A stretch of 64,000 bases of DNA from Lentzea fradiae (GTDB lineage: Bacteria; Actinomycetota; Actinomycetes; Mycobacteriales; Pseudonocardiaceae): positions 62,001 to 126,000 of the forward strand of contig NZ_FNCC01000017.1 in assembly GCF_900100955.1 (NCBI RefSeq). Direction: 5' to 3'. The notes under the pieces are model-generated. The model did not search any database, was not told the DNA's origin, and worked only from the letters and a program-made list of their open reading frames with translations. Below, piece after piece: positions 25,492 to 34,982 of this stretch; position 1 is the stretch's first letter, and each line of letters begins with the position of its first letter. The position numbers and the translations under genes are program-made.

Positions 25492-26604
25492 GTGAAGATC
25501 GGGATCGTCTGTCCGTACTCGTTCGACGTGCCGGGCGGGGTGCAGGCCCACGTCGTCGACCTCGCGCGGGCCCTGATCGCCCTCGGGCACGAGGTGAACG
25601 TCCTCGCGCCCGCCGAGGACGACCAGGCGCTGCCGCCGTTCGTGACGTCCGCCGGCCGCGCGGTCGGTATCCCGTACAACGGCTCGGTGGCGCGGCTCTC
25701 GTTCGGCCCGGTCTCGTACGCGCGCGTCCGCCGGTGGATCGACGAGCACGCGTTCGACGTCCTGCACCTGCACGAGCCCACCGCGCCGTCGTTGTCCTTC
25801 CTGGCGCTGATGGTCGCCGACGGCCCGATCGTCGCCACCTTCCACACCTCGACGCCGCGCTCGAAGATGTTGTCGGCGTTCCAGGGCTTCCTGCAGCCGT
25901 TCCTGGAGAAGGTCACCGCCCGCATCGCCGTGTCCGCGCTGGCCCGCCGCGTGCAGGTGGAGCACCTCGGCGGGGACGCGGTGGAGATCCCGAACGGCGT
26001 GGACGTCGACTTCTTCGCCTCCGCGTCCACTTTGGACGGCTATCCGCGGCCGGGCGGCACGATCGGCTTCGTCGGCCGCTACGACGAGCCGCGCAAGGGC
26101 ATGCCGGTGCTGTGGGAGGCGTTCGGCCTGATCGCCGACGAGTTCCCGGACCTGCGGCTGCTGGTCGTCGGCCGCGGCGAGGCGTCGTTCGACGGCCCGT
26201 TCGCCGACCGGGTGGACCTGCTCGGCCAGGTCGACGACGCCGAGAAGGCCAGGATGCTGCGCTCGATCGACGTCTACGTGGCCCCGAACACCGGCGGCGA
26301 GTCGTTCGGCATCATCCTCACCGAGGCCATGTCGGCGGGCACCGCCGTGGTCGCCTCGGACATCGACGCGTTCCGCCGGGTGCTCGACGACGGCAAGGCG
26401 GGCGCGCTGTTCCCGGTCGGCGACGCCGCCGCACTGGCCGAAGCGCTGCGGCCGGTGCTGCGCGACTCGGCCCTGCGCGCCGAGTACGTGAGCGCCGGGT
26501 CGCAACGGGTGCAGGCGTTCGACTGGTCCGTGGTGGCCTCGCAGGTGCTGCGCGTCTACGAGACGGCGATCGCCGCCGACCCGCGCCGGGTGAGCGAGGC
26601 ATGA
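25492..26604 (+). CDS. pimA: Phosphatidyl-myo-inositol alpha-mannosyltransferase
   Basis: 370-residue GT4, GT-B fold enzyme. N-terminal 'CPYSFDVPGGVQAHV' glycine loop, 'HLHEPTAPSLS' and 'ATFHTSTPRSK' in the first domain, and 'GESFGIILTEAMSAGTAVVAS' (EX7E) GDP-mannose site at about 268 in the second. It adds the first mannose to phosphatidylinositol on the cytoplasmic face. GTG start at 25492. Confidence 0.95.
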   Translation: MKIGIVCPYSFDVPGGVQAHVVDLARALIALGHEVNVLAPAEDDQALPPFVTSAGRAVGIPYNGSVARLSFGPVSYARVRRWIDEHAFDVLHLHEPTAPSLSFLALMVADGPIVATFHTSTPRSKMLSAFQGFLQPFLEKVTARIAVSALARRVQVEHLGGDAVEIPNGVDVDFFASASTLDGYPRPGGTIGFVGRYDEPRKGMPVLWEAFGLIADEFPDLRLLVVGRGEASFDGPFADRVDLLGQVDDAEKARMLRSIDVYVAPNTGGESFGIILTEAMSAGTAVVASDIDAFRRVLDDGKAGALFPVGDAAALAEALRPVLRDSALRAEYVSAGSQRVQAFDWSVVASQVLRVYETAIAADPRRVSEA

Positions 26605-27548
26605 CCGCCGGCCTGGTCGTCGTGTTCGTGGCGTTGCTGCTGGCCGCGTGGATCCTGGCCATCGCGAACCGCCTGGACCGCCTGCACGTCCGCACCGACG
26701 CCGCCTGGGCCGCCCTGGACGCGGCGCTGGCCCGCCGTGCCGTCGTGGTGCGCGCCCTGCTGGACCCGGAGCTGTCCGCCGCGGCCTCGCGAGCCGAGTC
26801 GTCGTCCCGCGCCGACCGCGAGCTGGCGGAGAACGAGCTGTCGGCGCTGCTGGGCGCCCTCGACCGGTCGTCACTGGCGCCCGCGCTGGCCGCCGAGCTG
26901 GCCGACGCCGAGGAACGCGTCGTACTGGCACGGCGCGTGCACAACGACGCGGTGCGCGACACGCTGCTGCAACGCCGCCGCCGGGTCGTGCGCTGGCTGC
27001 GCCTCTCCGGCACCGCGCCGCAGCCGTCGTACTTCGAGATCGCCGAACCCGCCTCCCCTGCCGAGGTGGTGACGCTGACACCCCGCCCGTCCGCGCGCGT
27101 GGTGCTGCTCGACCCCTCCGGCCGCGTGCTGCTGTTCCAGGGCTTCGATCCGGCACGGCCGCACGAGCTGTTCTGGTTCACCGTGGGCGGCGGCGTCGAG
27201 GACGGCGAGGAGCTGCGCGACACCGCCGTGCGCGAGGCGTTCGAGGAGACCGGCGTGAAGCTCGCGCCCGAGGCGCTCACCGGGCCGGTGTGGCGGCGTC
27301 GCACGGTGTTCAGCTTCGACGGCACGACGTTCGACGCCGAGGAGTGGTTCTTCTTCGCGACCGTGGACGGGGTCGAGATCGACACGTCCGGGTTCAACGA
27401 CGCCGAGGAGCACAGCATCTCCTCGTTCCGGTGGTGGACGGCGGAGGAGCTGGCGGCCACGGACGAGACCGTCTACCCGGTGCAGCTGGCGGAGCTGCTG
27501 CCGACGCTCTCTGGTGAGTGGGACGGCGAGATCCGCACTATTCGCTGA
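26601..27548 (+). CDS. NUDIX hydrolase with N-terminal membrane helix and coiled-coil (Rv2609c-like)
   Basis: 315 residues overlapping the pimA stop (ATGA). Residues 4-24 form a membrane helix, then a helical LemA-like region (about 28-130), then a NUDIX domain whose box is complete: 'GGVEDGEELRDTAVREAFEE' continues to TG. The same fusion sits after pimA in mycobacteria. It likely hydrolyses a nucleoside diphosphate derivative at the membrane, perhaps linked to GDP-mannose or Ap4A, but the substrate is unknown. Convergent with the next gene, overlapping 11 bases. Confidence 0.88.
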   Translation: MTAGLVVVFVALLLAAWILAIANRLDRLHVRTDAAWAALDAALARRAVVVRALLDPELSAAASRAESSSRADRELAENELSALLGALDRSSLAPALAAELADAEERVVLARRVHNDAVRDTLLQRRRRVVRWLRLSGTAPQPSYFEIAEPASPAEVVTLTPRPSARVVLLDPSGRVLLFQGFDPARPHELFWFTVGGGVEDGEELRDTAVREAFEETGVKLAPEALTGPVWRRRTVFSFDGTTFDAEEWFFFATVDGVEIDTSGFNDAEEHSISSFRWWTAEELAATDETVYPVQLAELLPTLSGEWDGEIRTIR

Positions 27549-29520
27549 GACCGAGGAACAGCTCGCGGGTGCGCCGGACGTCGGGGTGACGCGCCCCCAG
27601 CACCCGCACCTGGTCCTGTAGCAGCCGTCGGCACTCGGTCCTCGCCTCCAGCACGTCCCCGGCCCGCGCCAGCCAGTGGACGAGGTGCCTGCGGCTCGAC
27701 CACACGGCTCGGTGGTCGTCCGCCAGCACCCGGATCCGGTCGGCCAGCAACGCCCGGTACTCGGCGACAGCCCGGACGGCGTCGCCCCTCTCGCCGTGCA
27801 GGTCGGCGACGACCACGCGGGTGAGCATCGTCTGGGGATCATCGGGGCCGAGGACGCGCTCCGAGTCGGCGAGCAGCACCCCGGCGGCGTCGGCCGCGGA
27901 GGCCACGTCACCGGCGCGACGGAGCAGGCTGACGATGTCCTCCCGCGTCGCCAGCACCTCGTGGTGGTCGGGGCCGAGCACCCGCAACTGGTCGGTGAGC
28001 ACGCCGCGCAACGCCTCGGCCGCGGTGGCCGAGTCGCCGGTCCTTCCTCGGCACGACCACAGGCTTCGCCGCGTCGCCAGCGTCCGCACATGGTCGGCAC
28101 CGAGCGTCCGCAACTGGTTCGCCAGCAGCTCCTCGTACGCCTCGGCCGCCTTGCGGGGGTTCTTCGGCTCGTCCCTGGTCCGGACGACCAGATACCTGGC
28201 GGTCAGCGTGTCGACGTGGTCCGGTCCGAGCCGTCCGGCCGCGGTCCGCCGCAGCTCGTCGAAGTAGGCCGCCGCCTCCTCTCCTTCGTGGGACGCGATG
28301 CCCACTCCCAGGCGGAACAGCACGGGGTGGCAGGAGTCCTGCCACAACCAGCGTTCTCCGGCCGCACGGAGGGCCTGGGCGTTCGCACGGAAGGTCCGGG
28401 CGTCGCCGTCCGGCCACGCTTCCAGAAGTGCATCTGCGGCAACCCGGATGACGGTCGAAGCGTCCGTCCACGCGTCACGGGTGGCGCGCTGCAACAGGGC
28501 GTGGACGCGCACCTCGCGTGCGTCGGGGTCGAGCGTGACCAGGCTCAGCCGGTGCAGGCAGCCGAGGCCGTCCCGTGCATCCGCCTCGTCCACGCCGAGG
28601 AAAGCCAGCACCGGCTCGGAGGTGAACACGTCGAGCGGGATTCCGTTGGCGTCCAACGCACTGGCGATGTCCAGCAGAGGCCGCGCCACACCGCGCGGCG
28701 TCATCGAGTCGGCGCGTTCCACGGACAACGACCACGTGGCGGCGACCGTTGCCCGGTGCTCGTCCGGCAGTTCGTCCGGTGCCATCACGGCCAGCCGCCG
28801 CTCGGTGAACCGGGTCAGGTACTCGGCGCACGTGATCCGCCGGTCGAGCACGTACGCGGCGGCCTGGGCCAGTGCCAGCGGCAGGTGTCCGAGCGCGTCC
28901 GCGAGCCTGTCGGCGTCGTCGTCCGCGCCGATCGCCGCCGACAGGTAGGCACGGGCCTCGGACGGGCTGAAGACGTCGAGGTCGACGAGCACCCGGTCGC
29001 CGCGCAGGGCCGCGTCCCGCCGCCGGGTCGTCACGACCACCCGGCCGCCGGCCGGTGGCCACAGACCGTTCAGGTCGGCCGGCGCCTGGACGTCGTCGAG
29101 CACGACCAGCCACGGTTCCGAGGTGTTTCCCAGCCACTCCAGGAAAGTGCGCGCGTCGCCGTCCTGACCCGTGAGCTTGGCCGCGGCGTCCGCGTAGGCG
29201 GAGGTGATCGCGTCGCGCGAGGTGGCGCTGACCCACACCAGCAACCGGATCTCGCCCGCCGCCCACGACGTCTCGGCGTGCCGGGCCGCGAGCTGCGTCT
29301 TGCCGACACCGCCCAGCCCGGACAGCACCACGCGGTCCGCCAGCCCGACAGCGCGTTCCTGGAACGACGCGGCCCTGGACGGCACCACGCCGACCCGCAG
29401 CGGCAGCCGGTCGGCGTGGAGGCCACCCAGGTGGACATCGCCGTGCACGACACCGACCTGGACGACCTGCCCGGAGACGTTCTCCGCGGAGTTGCGCACA
29501 CCGGGCAGGTCGTCGGGCAT
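27538..29520 (-). CDS. NB-ARC/TPR (NLR-like STAND) protein with N-terminal RHIM-like motif
   Basis: 660 residues from ATG 29520. Residues 16-31 are 'SGQVVQVGVVHGDVHL', a short hydrophobic motif whose core VQVG equals a RHIM amyloid tetrad. Then an NB-ARC ATPase: P-loop 'SGLGGVGKTQLA' (about 66), Walker B 'WLVVLDDV' (about 122), sensor 'VVVTTRRR', GLPL-like 'LGHLPLALAQAA'. The C-terminal half has about six 42-residue TPRs of the kinesin-light-chain type ('LGPDHVDTLTARYLV'). No effector domain is fused, so signalling to a partner through the N-terminal motif is inferred. The downstream end overlaps the NUDIX gene. Confidence 0.88.
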   Translation of the reverse strand: MPDDLPGVRNSAENVSGQVVQVGVVHGDVHLGGLHADRLPLRVGVVPSRAASFQERAVGLADRVVLSGLGGVGKTQLAARHAETSWAAGEIRLLVWVSATSRDAITSAYADAAAKLTGQDGDARTFLEWLGNTSEPWLVVLDDVQAPADLNGLWPPAGGRVVVTTRRRDAALRGDRVLVDLDVFSPSEARAYLSAAIGADDDADRLADALGHLPLALAQAAAYVLDRRITCAEYLTRFTERRLAVMAPDELPDEHRATVAATWSLSVERADSMTPRGVARPLLDIASALDANGIPLDVFTSEPVLAFLGVDEADARDGLGCLHRLSLVTLDPDAREVRVHALLQRATRDAWTDASTVIRVAADALLEAWPDGDARTFRANAQALRAAGERWLWQDSCHPVLFRLGVGIASHEGEEAAAYFDELRRTAAGRLGPDHVDTLTARYLVVRTRDEPKNPRKAAEAYEELLANQLRTLGADHVRTLATRRSLWSCRGRTGDSATAAEALRGVLTDQLRVLGPDHHEVLATREDIVSLLRRAGDVASAADAAGVLLADSERVLGPDDPQTMLTRVVVADLHGERGDAVRAVAEYRALLADRIRVLADDHRAVWSSRRHLVHWLARAGDVLEARTECRRLLQDQVRVLGARHPDVRRTRELFLGLSE

Positions 29521-29534
29521 CGGCCCATTATGGG

Positions 29535-30527
29535 TCAGACGGCCGGGATGACCGCCGAACCGTAGGCGTCGCGCGTCTTGTCCTTCTCGTCGTGCATCAG
29601 GTACAGCGCGAAGTTGTCGACCCCGATCTCCTTCAGCTCCTGCAACCGTTCGACGTGCGCCGACTCCGGCCCGACGAGGCAGAAGCGGTCGACGATCGCG
29701 TCCGGCACGAAGTCGGTCGACCGGTTGCCCGCCTTGCCGTGGTGGGAGTAGTCGTAGCCTTCGCGGTCCTTGATGTAGTCGGTCAGGGCCTTGGGCACGA
29801 CACCCGAGTCGCCGTACCGCGCCACGAGGTCCGCGACGTGGTTGCCGACCATGCCGCCGAACCAGCGCAGCTGGTCGCGCTGGTGCTCCAGGTCCGTTCC
29901 CACGTACGCCGGTGCCGCCACGCACATCGTGATGGCCGACGGGTCGCGCCCGGCGGCCGTGGCCGCCTCGCGGACCGACCCGATGGTCCAGCGCGCGATG
30001 TCCGGGTCGGCGGTCTGGAGGATGAAGCCGTCGGCCTGCTCGCCGACCATCTTCAGCGCCTTGGGACCGTACGCGGCCATCCAGATCTCCAGCTTCCCGT
30101 CGCGCACCCAGGGAATCCGGACGGGCGTGCCGTGGTGCTCGACCTCGCGGCCCTCGGCCAGCTCCTTGATCACGTGCATGGCGGTGCCGAGCGTCGCGAG
30201 GGAAGCCGGTTTCTGCCCGATCACGCGGCGGGCCGAGTCGCCCCTGCCGATGCCGCAGACCGTGCGGTTGCCGAACATGTCGTTCAGCGTCGCGAACAGC
30301 GACGCCGTCACCGACCAGTCGCGGGTCGACGGGTTGGTGACCATGGGGCCGACGACCAGGTCCTTGGTGGCGGCGAGGATCTGCGAGTAGATGACGAACG
30401 GTTCCTGCCACAGCACGCAGGAGTCGAACGTCCAGCCGTAGCGGAAGCCGCAGTCCTCCGCGGCGCGCAGGCCCTCCACCACGTCCCGCGCCGGCGGGTC
30501 GGTCTGCAGCACGATGCCGAAGTCCAC
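29535..30527 (-). CDS. LLM-class flavin-dependent oxidoreductase (F420-type fold) in the pyrimidine operon
   Basis: 330 residues, luciferase-like TIM barrel. 'MDFGIVLQTDPPARDVVEGL' start, 'GPMVTNPSTRDWSVTASLFATL', 'GIGRGDSARRVIG' and 'EIWMAAYGPKALKMVGEQADG' are typical of the family. GTG start 13 bases after the dihydropyrimidinase stop, so it is the last gene of the operon. A subgroup of LLM enzymes is regularly found with dihydropyrimidinase; its reaction is not established to my knowledge. No dihydropyrimidine dehydrogenase is encoded here, so it might supply a redox step. Confidence 0.88.
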   Translation of the reverse strand: MDFGIVLQTDPPARDVVEGLRAAEDCGFRYGWTFDSCVLWQEPFVIYSQILAATKDLVVGPMVTNPSTRDWSVTASLFATLNDMFGNRTVCGIGRGDSARRVIGQKPASLATLGTAMHVIKELAEGREVEHHGTPVRIPWVRDGKLEIWMAAYGPKALKMVGEQADGFILQTADPDIARWTIGSVREAATAAGRDPSAITMCVAAPAYVGTDLEHQRDQLRWFGGMVGNHVADLVARYGDSGVVPKALTDYIKDREGYDYSHHGKAGNRSTDFVPDAIVDRFCLVGPESAHVERLQELKEIGVDNFALYLMHDEKDKTRDAYGSAVIPAV

Positions 30528-30540
30528 ACCGACTCCTTTC

Positions 30541-31926
30541 CTAGACCAGGTACTGGTTGAGGTCGCGGGACACGAACCGGCCGTGTCCCGTCGAGCCGTG
30601 GTAGGCGCCGTCCGCGATCACCTTGCGGCCGCGGGAGAACACCGTGTCGACCCGGCCGGCGAGCTCGAAGCCCTCGTAGGCCGAGTAGTCGACGGCCATG
30701 TGGTGCGTCTCGGCCGAGATCGTCTGCGTCGCGCCGGGGTCGTAGACCACGACGTCGGCGTCCGCACCCGGCGCGATGACGCCCTTGCGCGGGTACATGC
30801 CGAACATCCGCGCCGGGGTGGTGGAGGCGATCTCGACCCACCGCTCCCGGGTGATCTCGCCCTTCACCACGCCCTGGTGCAGCAGGTCGACGCGGTGCTC
30901 GACGCCGGGCATTCCGTTGGGGATCTTGGAGAAGTCGCCGACGCCCAGCTGCTTCTGGTCCTTGAAGCAGAACGGGCAGTGGTCGGTGCTCACCACGGAC
31001 AGGTCGTTCGTCCGCAGCCCTCGCCACAGCGACGACTGGTGCTCCTTGGGCCGCAACGGCGGCGACGCCACGTACTTCGCGCCCTCGAAACCGGGACGGG
31101 CCAGGTCTTCGAGCGACAGGTACAGGTACTGCGGGCACGTCTCGGCGAAGACGTTCTGCCCCGTGTCGCGCGCCGCGGTGACGGCGTCGAGCGCCTGCGC
31201 CGCCGAGAGGTGCACGATGTAGAGCGGGGACCCGGTCACCTTCGCGAGCTGGATCGCCCGTGACGTGGCCTCGCCCTCCAGCTCCGGCGGCCTCGTGAGG
31301 CCGTGCTGCACCGGGTCGCCCTGGCCGTTCGCGAGGGCCTGCGCCACGAGCTGGTCGATCGCGATGCCGTTCTCCGCGTGCATCATGATCGTGGCGCCGG
31401 TCTCGCGCGCCTTCTGCATGGCGCGCAGGATCTCGCCGTCCGTGGCGTAGAAGACGCCGGGGTAGGCCATGAACATCTTGAAGCTGTTCACGCCCGCCGC
31501 GATGCAGGACTCCATCTCCTTGAGCGACTGGTCGTTCACATCGGAGATGATCATGTGGAAGCCGTAGTCGACGGCGCAGTTGCCGTCGGCCTTGGCGTGC
31601 CACTTGTCCAGTGTGGACAGGAGACTGCTTCCCTTGGGCTGCACGGCGAAGTCGACGATCGTCGTCGTGCCGCCCCACGCCGCCGCGACCGTGCCGGTCT
31701 CGAACGTGTCGGCGGACTGCGTGCCGCCGAACGGCATCTCCATGTGCGTGTGGACGTCGATGCCGCCGGGGATGACGTACTTGCCCGCCGCGTCTATCTC
31801 CTCGTCGGCCCGCACGGAGAACCCCGGCGTGACGAGGGCGGCGATGTGCTCGCCCTCGATCAGCACGTCGGCGGCGTGCGAACCGGTCGCGTTGATGACC
31901 AGGCCGTTGCGGATGAGTGTGCTCAC
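30541..31926 (-). CDS. hydA: Dihydropyrimidinase
   Basis: 461-residue cyclic amidohydrolase opening dihydrouracil or dihydrothymine to N-carbamoyl-beta-amino acids. Metal ligands: 'GGIDVHTHMEMPFGG' (about 57), carboxylated Lys in 'NSFKMFMAYPG' (about 147), 'YIVHLSA', and Asp in 'VVSTDHCPFCF' (about 313). GTG start at 31926 overlaps the beta-ureidopropionase stop by 4 bases. Hydantoinase activity is a possible side function. Confidence 0.93.
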   Translation of the reverse strand: MSTLIRNGLVINATGSHAADVLIEGEHIAALVTPGFSVRADEEIDAAGKYVIPGGIDVHTHMEMPFGGTQSADTFETGTVAAAWGGTTTIVDFAVQPKGSSLLSTLDKWHAKADGNCAVDYGFHMIISDVNDQSLKEMESCIAAGVNSFKMFMAYPGVFYATDGEILRAMQKARETGATIMMHAENGIAIDQLVAQALANGQGDPVQHGLTRPPELEGEATSRAIQLAKVTGSPLYIVHLSAAQALDAVTAARDTGQNVFAETCPQYLYLSLEDLARPGFEGAKYVASPPLRPKEHQSSLWRGLRTNDLSVVSTDHCPFCFKDQKQLGVGDFSKIPNGMPGVEHRVDLLHQGVVKGEITRERWVEIASTTPARMFGMYPRKGVIAPGADADVVVYDPGATQTISAETHHMAVDYSAYEGFELAGRVDTVFSRGRKVIADGAYHGSTGHGRFVSRDLNQYLV

Positions 31927-32765
31927 GGCGTCACCAGGCCCTCGTAGGTGTCCGGGCGGCGGTCGCGGTAGAACGCCCACGTGTCGCGGACCTCGGTCAG
32001 CAGGTCGAGGTCGAGGTCGCGCACGACGAGCTCCTCCTCGGTGTCCGACGCCGCCTCGCCGACGAGCTGGCCGCGCGGACTCACGAAGTACGTCTGGCCG
32101 TAGAACTCGTTGTCGCCCAGCGGTTCCACGCCGACCCGGTTGATCGCGCCGACGAAGTACTCGTTCGCGACGGCCGCGGCGGGCTGCTCCAGCTTCCACA
32201 GGTACTCGCTCAGCGACCGGCTGGTGGCCGACGGGTTGAACACGATCTTCGCGCCCGCGAGGCCCAGCGCCCGCCAGCCCTCGGGGAAGTGGCGCTCGTA
32301 GCAGATGTAGACGCCGATCCGCCCGACCGCCGTGTCGAACACCGGGTAGCCGAGGTTGCCGGGCTTGAAGTAGAACTTCTCCCAGAAGCCCTTCACCTGC
32401 GGGATGTGGTTCTTGCGGTACTTGCCGAGGTAGGTGCCGTCCGCGTCGATCACCGCGGCGGTGTTGTAGTAGACGCCCGGCTGCTCCTGCTCGTACATCG
32501 GCACGATCAGCACGATGTTGTTCTGCGCGGCGACTTCCTTCATCAGCTCCGTGGTGGGGCCGTCCGGGATCGCCTCGGTGTAGGAGTAGAAGTCGGCGTC
32601 CTGCACCTGGCAGAAGTACGGGCCGTAGAAGAGCTCCTGGAGGCACAACACCTGCGCGCCCTGGGAAGCGGCGTTGCGGATGTGCTCGACCGCGTTCGCG
32701 ATCATCGACTCCTTGTCGCCCGTCCACTTCTGCTGGACGAGCGCCGCCCGGATGATGTTGCTCAC
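31923..32765 (-). CDS. Beta-ureidopropionase (N-carbamoyl-beta-alanine amidohydrolase), nitrilase family
   Basis: 280 residues. The Glu-Lys-Cys triad is visible: 'CLQELFYGPYF' (about 45), 'GKYRKNHIPQ' (about 117) and 'VYICYERHFPEGWR' (about 153). It converts N-carbamoyl-beta-alanine to beta-alanine, CO2 and ammonia. GTG start overlaps the transporter stop by 4 bases. An N-carbamoylputrescine amidase is the nearest alternative, but the operon favours pyrimidines. Confidence 0.9.
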   Translation of the reverse strand: MSNIIRAALVQQKWTGDKESMIANAVEHIRNAASQGAQVLCLQELFYGPYFCQVQDADFYSYTEAIPDGPTTELMKEVAAQNNIVLIVPMYEQEQPGVYYNTAAVIDADGTYLGKYRKNHIPQVKGFWEKFYFKPGNLGYPVFDTAVGRIGVYICYERHFPEGWRALGLAGAKIVFNPSATSRSLSEYLWKLEQPAAAVANEYFVGAINRVGVEPLGDNEFYGQTYFVSPRGQLVGEAASDTEEELVVRDLDLDLLTEVRDTWAFYRDRRPDTYEGLVTP

Positions 32766-34270
32766 CTGGTCGTCTCCTTTGCCGAGTTGTCCTTCAGAGC
32801 CAGGAAAACGAGGAAGCCGGCGACGAAGCCGACCACCCAGTTGTAGTCGTAGAGCGGCTTGAGGAACGGGATGAGCCCGCCCTCGGGGAACGGCCCGCCG
32901 TACGCGCCGCCGACCGCGAGCACCGAGCCCACGAGCGTCGCCACCACGGCCCGCCAGTTCCAGCCGCCGTTGAACCAGTACGCGCCCCGCCCGTCGAGGT
33001 AGAGGTCCTCCAGGTGCAGCTTCGTCTTCTTGACGACCCAGTACCCGGCGACGAACACGCCCGCGACCGACGCGAGCAGGCCGCCGTAGAACCCGAGCCA
33101 CGCGAAGATGTAGATGTTCGGGTCGGAGATGAGCCGCCACGGCTGGATGACGATGCCGATGACACCGGTGATCAGGCCGCCGAGCGCGAACGTGATGCGC
33201 TTCGGGAAGGCGTTGGAGAAGTCGTAGGACGGGCTCACGACGTTGGCCGCGAGGTTCGCCGAGATCGTCGCGAGCACCAGCGACACCAGGGCGACGAGCA
33301 CGAGGGCGGTGCTGTCGAACCGGGACGCGAGGTCCGCCGGGTCCCAGATCGCCTCGCCGTAGAGCGCCTGCGCGCCGGACGTCGTCAGGATCGCGACGAT
33401 GGCGATGAACGACATCGTGGTCGGCAGACCCAGGATCTGACCGGTGACCTGCTTCTTCTGGCTGCCGCCGAACCGCGTGAAGTCCGGCATGTTGAGGCTG
33501 AGCGTCGACCAGAACGCGATCATGCCCATCAGCGCGGGGAAGAAGATCTTCCAGAAGTCCGGCCCCCAGCCGAGCGAGCTGTTCTGCTCCAGGATCGGCC
33601 CGAACCCGCCCGCCTTCACCAGCACGTAGCCCAGCAGCACCAGGAACCCGACGCTGACCAGCGGCGCCGTCCAGTTCTCGAACCGCCGGATCGCCTCCAT
33701 GCCGCGCCAGATGACGAGCATCTGCACGACCCAGAAACCGAAGAAGCACAACCACAACGTCCACGGCTGGCCACCGACCTGCGCCGCGTTCGTCCACCCG
33801 TCGCCCGCCAGCCTGCCGATGATCACGTGCAGCGCCTTGCCGCCCACCCACGTCTGGATGCCGAACCAGGCGCAGGCGATGAAGGCGCGCAGCAACGCGA
33901 CGAGGTTGGCGCCGCGGATGCCGTAGAACGCGCGGGCGAACACCGGGAACGGGATGCCGTACTTGGTGCCCGCGTGGCTGTTGAGCAGCATGGGGACGAG
34001 CACGATCAGGTTGCCGAGGGTGATCGTGAGGAACGCCTGCACCCAGTCCATGCCCAGCGCGATGAGGCTCGCGGCGAGCGTGTAGCTGGGGATGTTGTGC
34101 GCCATGCCCATCCACAGCGCGAAGAAGTTGTAGGTGCTCCACGTGCGTTGCTCGACCGGCACGGGGGCGAGCTCGGGGTTGTAGAACCTGCTGTCCTCGA
34201 TGGGACGCACGTCGCTCAGTTCGACGCGGCCGTCCGGTGTGACCTGGGGCGGGGAGGACTCAACTGCCAT
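32762..34270 (-). CDS. NCS1-family nucleobase/hydantoin transporter
   Basis: 502 residues with about 12 membrane helices. Hallmarks: 'NFFALWMGMAHNIPSYTLAA' in helix 1, 'GTKYGIPFPVFARAFYGIRG', 'AWFGIQTWVGG' in helix 3 and 'NMPDFTRF' in helix 6. It is the sodium- or proton-coupled NCS1 type (Mhp1, PucI). As first gene of the pyrimidine operon it probably imports uracil, thymine or a dihydropyrimidine. ATG start at 34270. Confidence 0.92.
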   Translation of the reverse strand: MAVESSPPQVTPDGRVELSDVRPIEDSRFYNPELAPVPVEQRTWSTYNFFALWMGMAHNIPSYTLAASLIALGMDWVQAFLTITLGNLIVLVPMLLNSHAGTKYGIPFPVFARAFYGIRGANLVALLRAFIACAWFGIQTWVGGKALHVIIGRLAGDGWTNAAQVGGQPWTLWLCFFGFWVVQMLVIWRGMEAIRRFENWTAPLVSVGFLVLLGYVLVKAGGFGPILEQNSSLGWGPDFWKIFFPALMGMIAFWSTLSLNMPDFTRFGGSQKKQVTGQILGLPTTMSFIAIVAILTTSGAQALYGEAIWDPADLASRFDSTALVLVALVSLVLATISANLAANVVSPSYDFSNAFPKRITFALGGLITGVIGIVIQPWRLISDPNIYIFAWLGFYGGLLASVAGVFVAGYWVVKKTKLHLEDLYLDGRGAYWFNGGWNWRAVVATLVGSVLAVGGAYGGPFPEGGLIPFLKPLYDYNWVVGFVAGFLVFLALKDNSAKETTR

Positions 34271-34388
34271 CGTTCAACCCCCTGTTACGCTGCTGAAACA
34301 CGGCGAACGCGGTCGGTTCCATCCCCGGAATCCTGGGACCGCTGTCGCGGGTGTGGCAGTGTCAGAGTGTCCACGCTTGTCATGATCG

Positions 34389-34403
34389 GCGCACATTGTG
34401 CGC
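34389..34403. promoter_or_regulatory. GCGCACA-T-TGTGCGC palindrome upstream of the pyrimidine operon
   Basis: A perfect 7+1+7 palindrome 119 bases before the transporter start, just outside the end of the RDD gene. A good candidate operator for the PucR-type or another regulator of the operon; not proven. Confidence 0.4.
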
Positions 34404-34428
34404 ACCGGGCCGGGTCGCGGGTACCCGT

Positions 34429-34946
34429 TCAGCCCAGGGGGTTCGCCCGGCGCCGGGCCTTGAGCCGCACCACGGCGGTCCCCGCCCTGCGGTCGTGCCA
34501 CGTGCGCGTGCCGCGCAGGTCCAGCGCCTCGACCACCGACAGCATGAGCAACGCGAACCCGCCGGTCAGCAGCAACGGCGCGAGCCACCCGGACGACACG
34601 GCCGCGACGGGCTCACCGACGAACACCCACGGCTGCTGCCAGCCGAGCCCCGCCATCAGCGCTGGCTCCCGCAGCCCCAGCCCGGTCAGTCCGAGCACGG
34701 CCCCCGCGCCGGGAAGCGCGGTGGTGACGAGCGCGCGCGTCACCACCCGCTTGAGGTCCAAGCCGGACACGGGACCCACCACCCGCAACCCCATGAGCGC
34801 CTTGCCGACCGTGTTGAGCCGCAGCAGCAGCACGTCGTACACAGCGGCGCAAAGCACCACGAGCACAGGTTCGTGGGTCAACGCCACACCACGACCAGCA
34901 CCAGCAGCCAGTCGAGAGCACGAGCGACCATCCGGCGAACGAGCAT
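34429..34946 (-). pseudogene. RDD-family membrane protein, apparent frameshift
   Basis: The natural start 'MLVRRMVARALDWLLVLVVV' (ATG 34946) is the conserved first helix of RDD proteins with its Arg and Asp, but that frame stops after 22 codons at 34878. The rest of the protein ('VALTHEPVLVVLCAAVYDVL', 'VGKALMGLRVVGP', two more helices) continues in another frame to 34429. A one-base change within the GTGGTGTGG run near 34890 would rejoin them. Either a real lesion or a sequencing error. A late GTG start giving a truncated protein is possible but would lose the first helix. Confidence 0.7.
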
Positions 34947-34982
34947 GATTCACGCTAAGCGGCACGACTGCCCCATAAGTTG

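Noticed and set aside
23917..27156. Very long leftward open frame (over 1000 codons) opposite pgsA-patA-pimA-NUDIX
   Set aside because: It lies fully antisense to four well-supported genes with conserved motifs; its composition is Arg/Ala/Gly-rich as expected from the complement of GC-rich coding DNA.
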